A DNA stretch of 6,438 nt from Deltaproteobacteria bacterium (GTDB lineage: Bacteria > Desulfobacterota > Desulfobacteria > Desulfobacterales > JAUVGT01). Position 1 is the stretch's first letter. The number at the start of each line of letters is the position of its first letter. The translations under genes were made by a program, and so were the position numbers. Of this stretch, positions 5,868 through 6,438 are shown in pieces. The notes below the pieces were generated by a model. That model saw nothing but the letters and a program-made list of their open reading frames with translations. It was not told the origin of the DNA and made no database searches. Location of the stretch: positions 1-6,438 of the forward strand of contig JAUVGT010000285.1 of assembly GCA_030593645.1 (NCBI GenBank), written 5' to 3'.

Positions 5868-6209
5868 CTAACAGGTTAAGTGAAAACAGGCGCCGGTTTT
5901 TTTAATGCCGGCAAGTTCGTTATATATTTTTATCGCTTTTTTATTCGATCCTTCGATTAACTGAATATCATTTTTGTTTAAAAATAGTTTAAGCTCTTTT
6001 TCAGATTTCATACGGCCATATACACCCGTCCCGACGATGATTACATCCGGCTTTGCACTGATCAAATGATCAATATCTTCTTTTGATAGTCTATGCCCCC
6101 TTTTTCGTCTCCATGAATCAATGATCTGACCATCCGGAAAAATTATGAGATCGGAATTAAATGTGCTGCCATCAATTACAATCTTTCCGAAGCCGCAGGA
6201 ATCGATCAT
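5868..6209 (-). CDS. Mth938-like domain protein (DUF498 / AAMDC-type)
   Basis: This small cytosolic protein of the Mth938-like fold is complete at 113 aa. Family members include human AAMDC and the complex I assembly factor NDUFAF3, but the bacterial role is not established. Family signatures are visible: FGKIVIDG near the N-terminus (7-14), DLIIFPDGQIIDSW (20-33), the GH pair at 38-39, KPDVIIVGTGVYG (53-65), a KKAIKIYNEL segment (90-99) and the characteristic C-terminal FHLTC (109-113). The ATG is preceded by AGGAAGG at about 7-base spacing (minus strand, 6217-6223), so the start is well supported. It is the first gene of a minus-strand group with the duplicated membrane protein 16 bp downstream. 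A biochemical function cannot be deduced from context. Confidence 0.88.
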   Translation of the reverse strand: MIDSCGFGKIVIDGSTFNSDLIIFPDGQIIDSWRRKRGHRLSKEDIDHLISAKPDVIIVGTGVYGRMKSEKELKLFLNKNDIQLIEGSNKKAIKIYNELAGIKKTGACFHLTC

Positions 6210-6298
6210 GGCAGTACCTTCCTTTTTAAGTATGAGTCACACAGACATCAGGGATCAAATCGCTTGACCGCATAAATGATGTGATACATATTATAAAT
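6210..6298 (-). promoter_or_regulatory. Upstream region of the three-gene cluster
   Basis: This 89-bp leader separates the Mth938-like gene from repeat copy 4. TATAAT occurs on the minus strand at 6290-6295, directly beside the repeat. A -35 at the usual distance would fall inside the repeat, where this copy has a GC-rich palindrome with no -35 match. The promoter is therefore either -35 independent or elsewhere. Confidence 0.25.
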
Positions 6299-6438
6299 GA
6301 CGGTTTCGTAATCCGCCGTAGGCGGACCAACTTCTGCGTTGTGCTGCATTTCGCAATCATTCAACTCCCCTGTTAAATAAAAAGACAGATTTAACAGGGC
6401 GGGTCCGATAAGTACGCTTCATGATTACGAAATTTGCA
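6299..6438 (+). repeat. MITE-like interspersed repeat, copy 4 (long-tip form, right end cut by window)
   Basis: The start GACGGTTTCGTAA matches the other copies. The next bases differ: AAAGT is replaced by the palindrome TCCGCC-GTA-GGCGGA (6312-6326), after which the common sequence CCAACTTCTGCG resumes. The tip hairpin (6368-6378 / 6389-6399) and the inner dyad are as in copy 2. The right arms lie beyond the window. It sits upstream of the Mth938-like gene, in the same orientation as the other three copies. Confidence 0.85.
6312..6326. repeat. GC-rich short palindrome replacing part of the repeat's left arm
   Basis: TCCGCC-GTA-GGCGGA is a 6-bp perfect stem with a 3-base loop, found only in copy 4. 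It replaces five bases of the terminal arm present in copies 1-3. Short GC-rich palindromes of this kind are common dispersed motifs in bacterial genomes, so this looks like one small repeat nested in another. It interrupts the terminal inverted repeat. Confidence 0.65.

Noticed and set aside
1..6438. CRISPR array or tandem repeat as an explanation for the repeated sequences
   Set aside because: The copies are 140-190 bp, spaced 1-3 kb apart with genes between them and differ in internal modules. This fits interspersed elements, not an array.

Overview
The window looks like chromosomal DNA of a Gram-negative bacterium, most likely a Desulfobacterota (deltaproteobacterial, Desulfobacterales-like) organism. 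LolA implies an outer membrane, and the housekeeping proteins and the repeat style fit that group. The assignment is inference from protein character and has not been tested by a search.

Left half (1-2972), plus strand: a repeat copy (1-146) precedes radA (GTG start, 455 aa, recombination intermediate processing), then rlmE (23S rRNA 2'-O-methyltransferase) and yebC (YebC/TACO1-family translation factor). rlmE follows radA with no visible terminator, and yebC starts 9 bases after the rlmE stop behind a strong AGGAGG, so the three probably form one DNA-repair/ribosome-maintenance transcription unit.

Right half (6209-3181), minus strand: a three-gene cluster encodes an Mth938-like (DUF498/AAMDC-type) protein, a four-helix membrane protein with an internal duplication, and a 285-aa soluble, mostly helical protein that I do not recognise. 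Next come a 225-bp non-coding spacer and a repeat copy, then lolA, the periplasmic lipoprotein chaperone, which converges on yebC.

The most striking content is a family of MITE-like interspersed repeats of about 146-190 bp. Four copies occur (1-146, 2971-3158, 3943-4130 and 6299 to the window end), all in the same orientation, one in each gap between transcription units. Each has 14-20 bp terminal inverted repeats, a long imperfect internal dyad and a duplicated right arm. The copies differ by module swaps. Copy 1 has a simple perfect hairpin tip, copies 2-4 carry a 43-bp tip with its own 11-bp stem, and copy 4 has a GC-rich palindrome in its left arm. Copy 2 is flanked by a 7-8 bp direct repeat. 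The reconstructed empty site shows that it landed inside the yebC stop codon and rebuilt a stop (TAG to TGA) without changing the protein.
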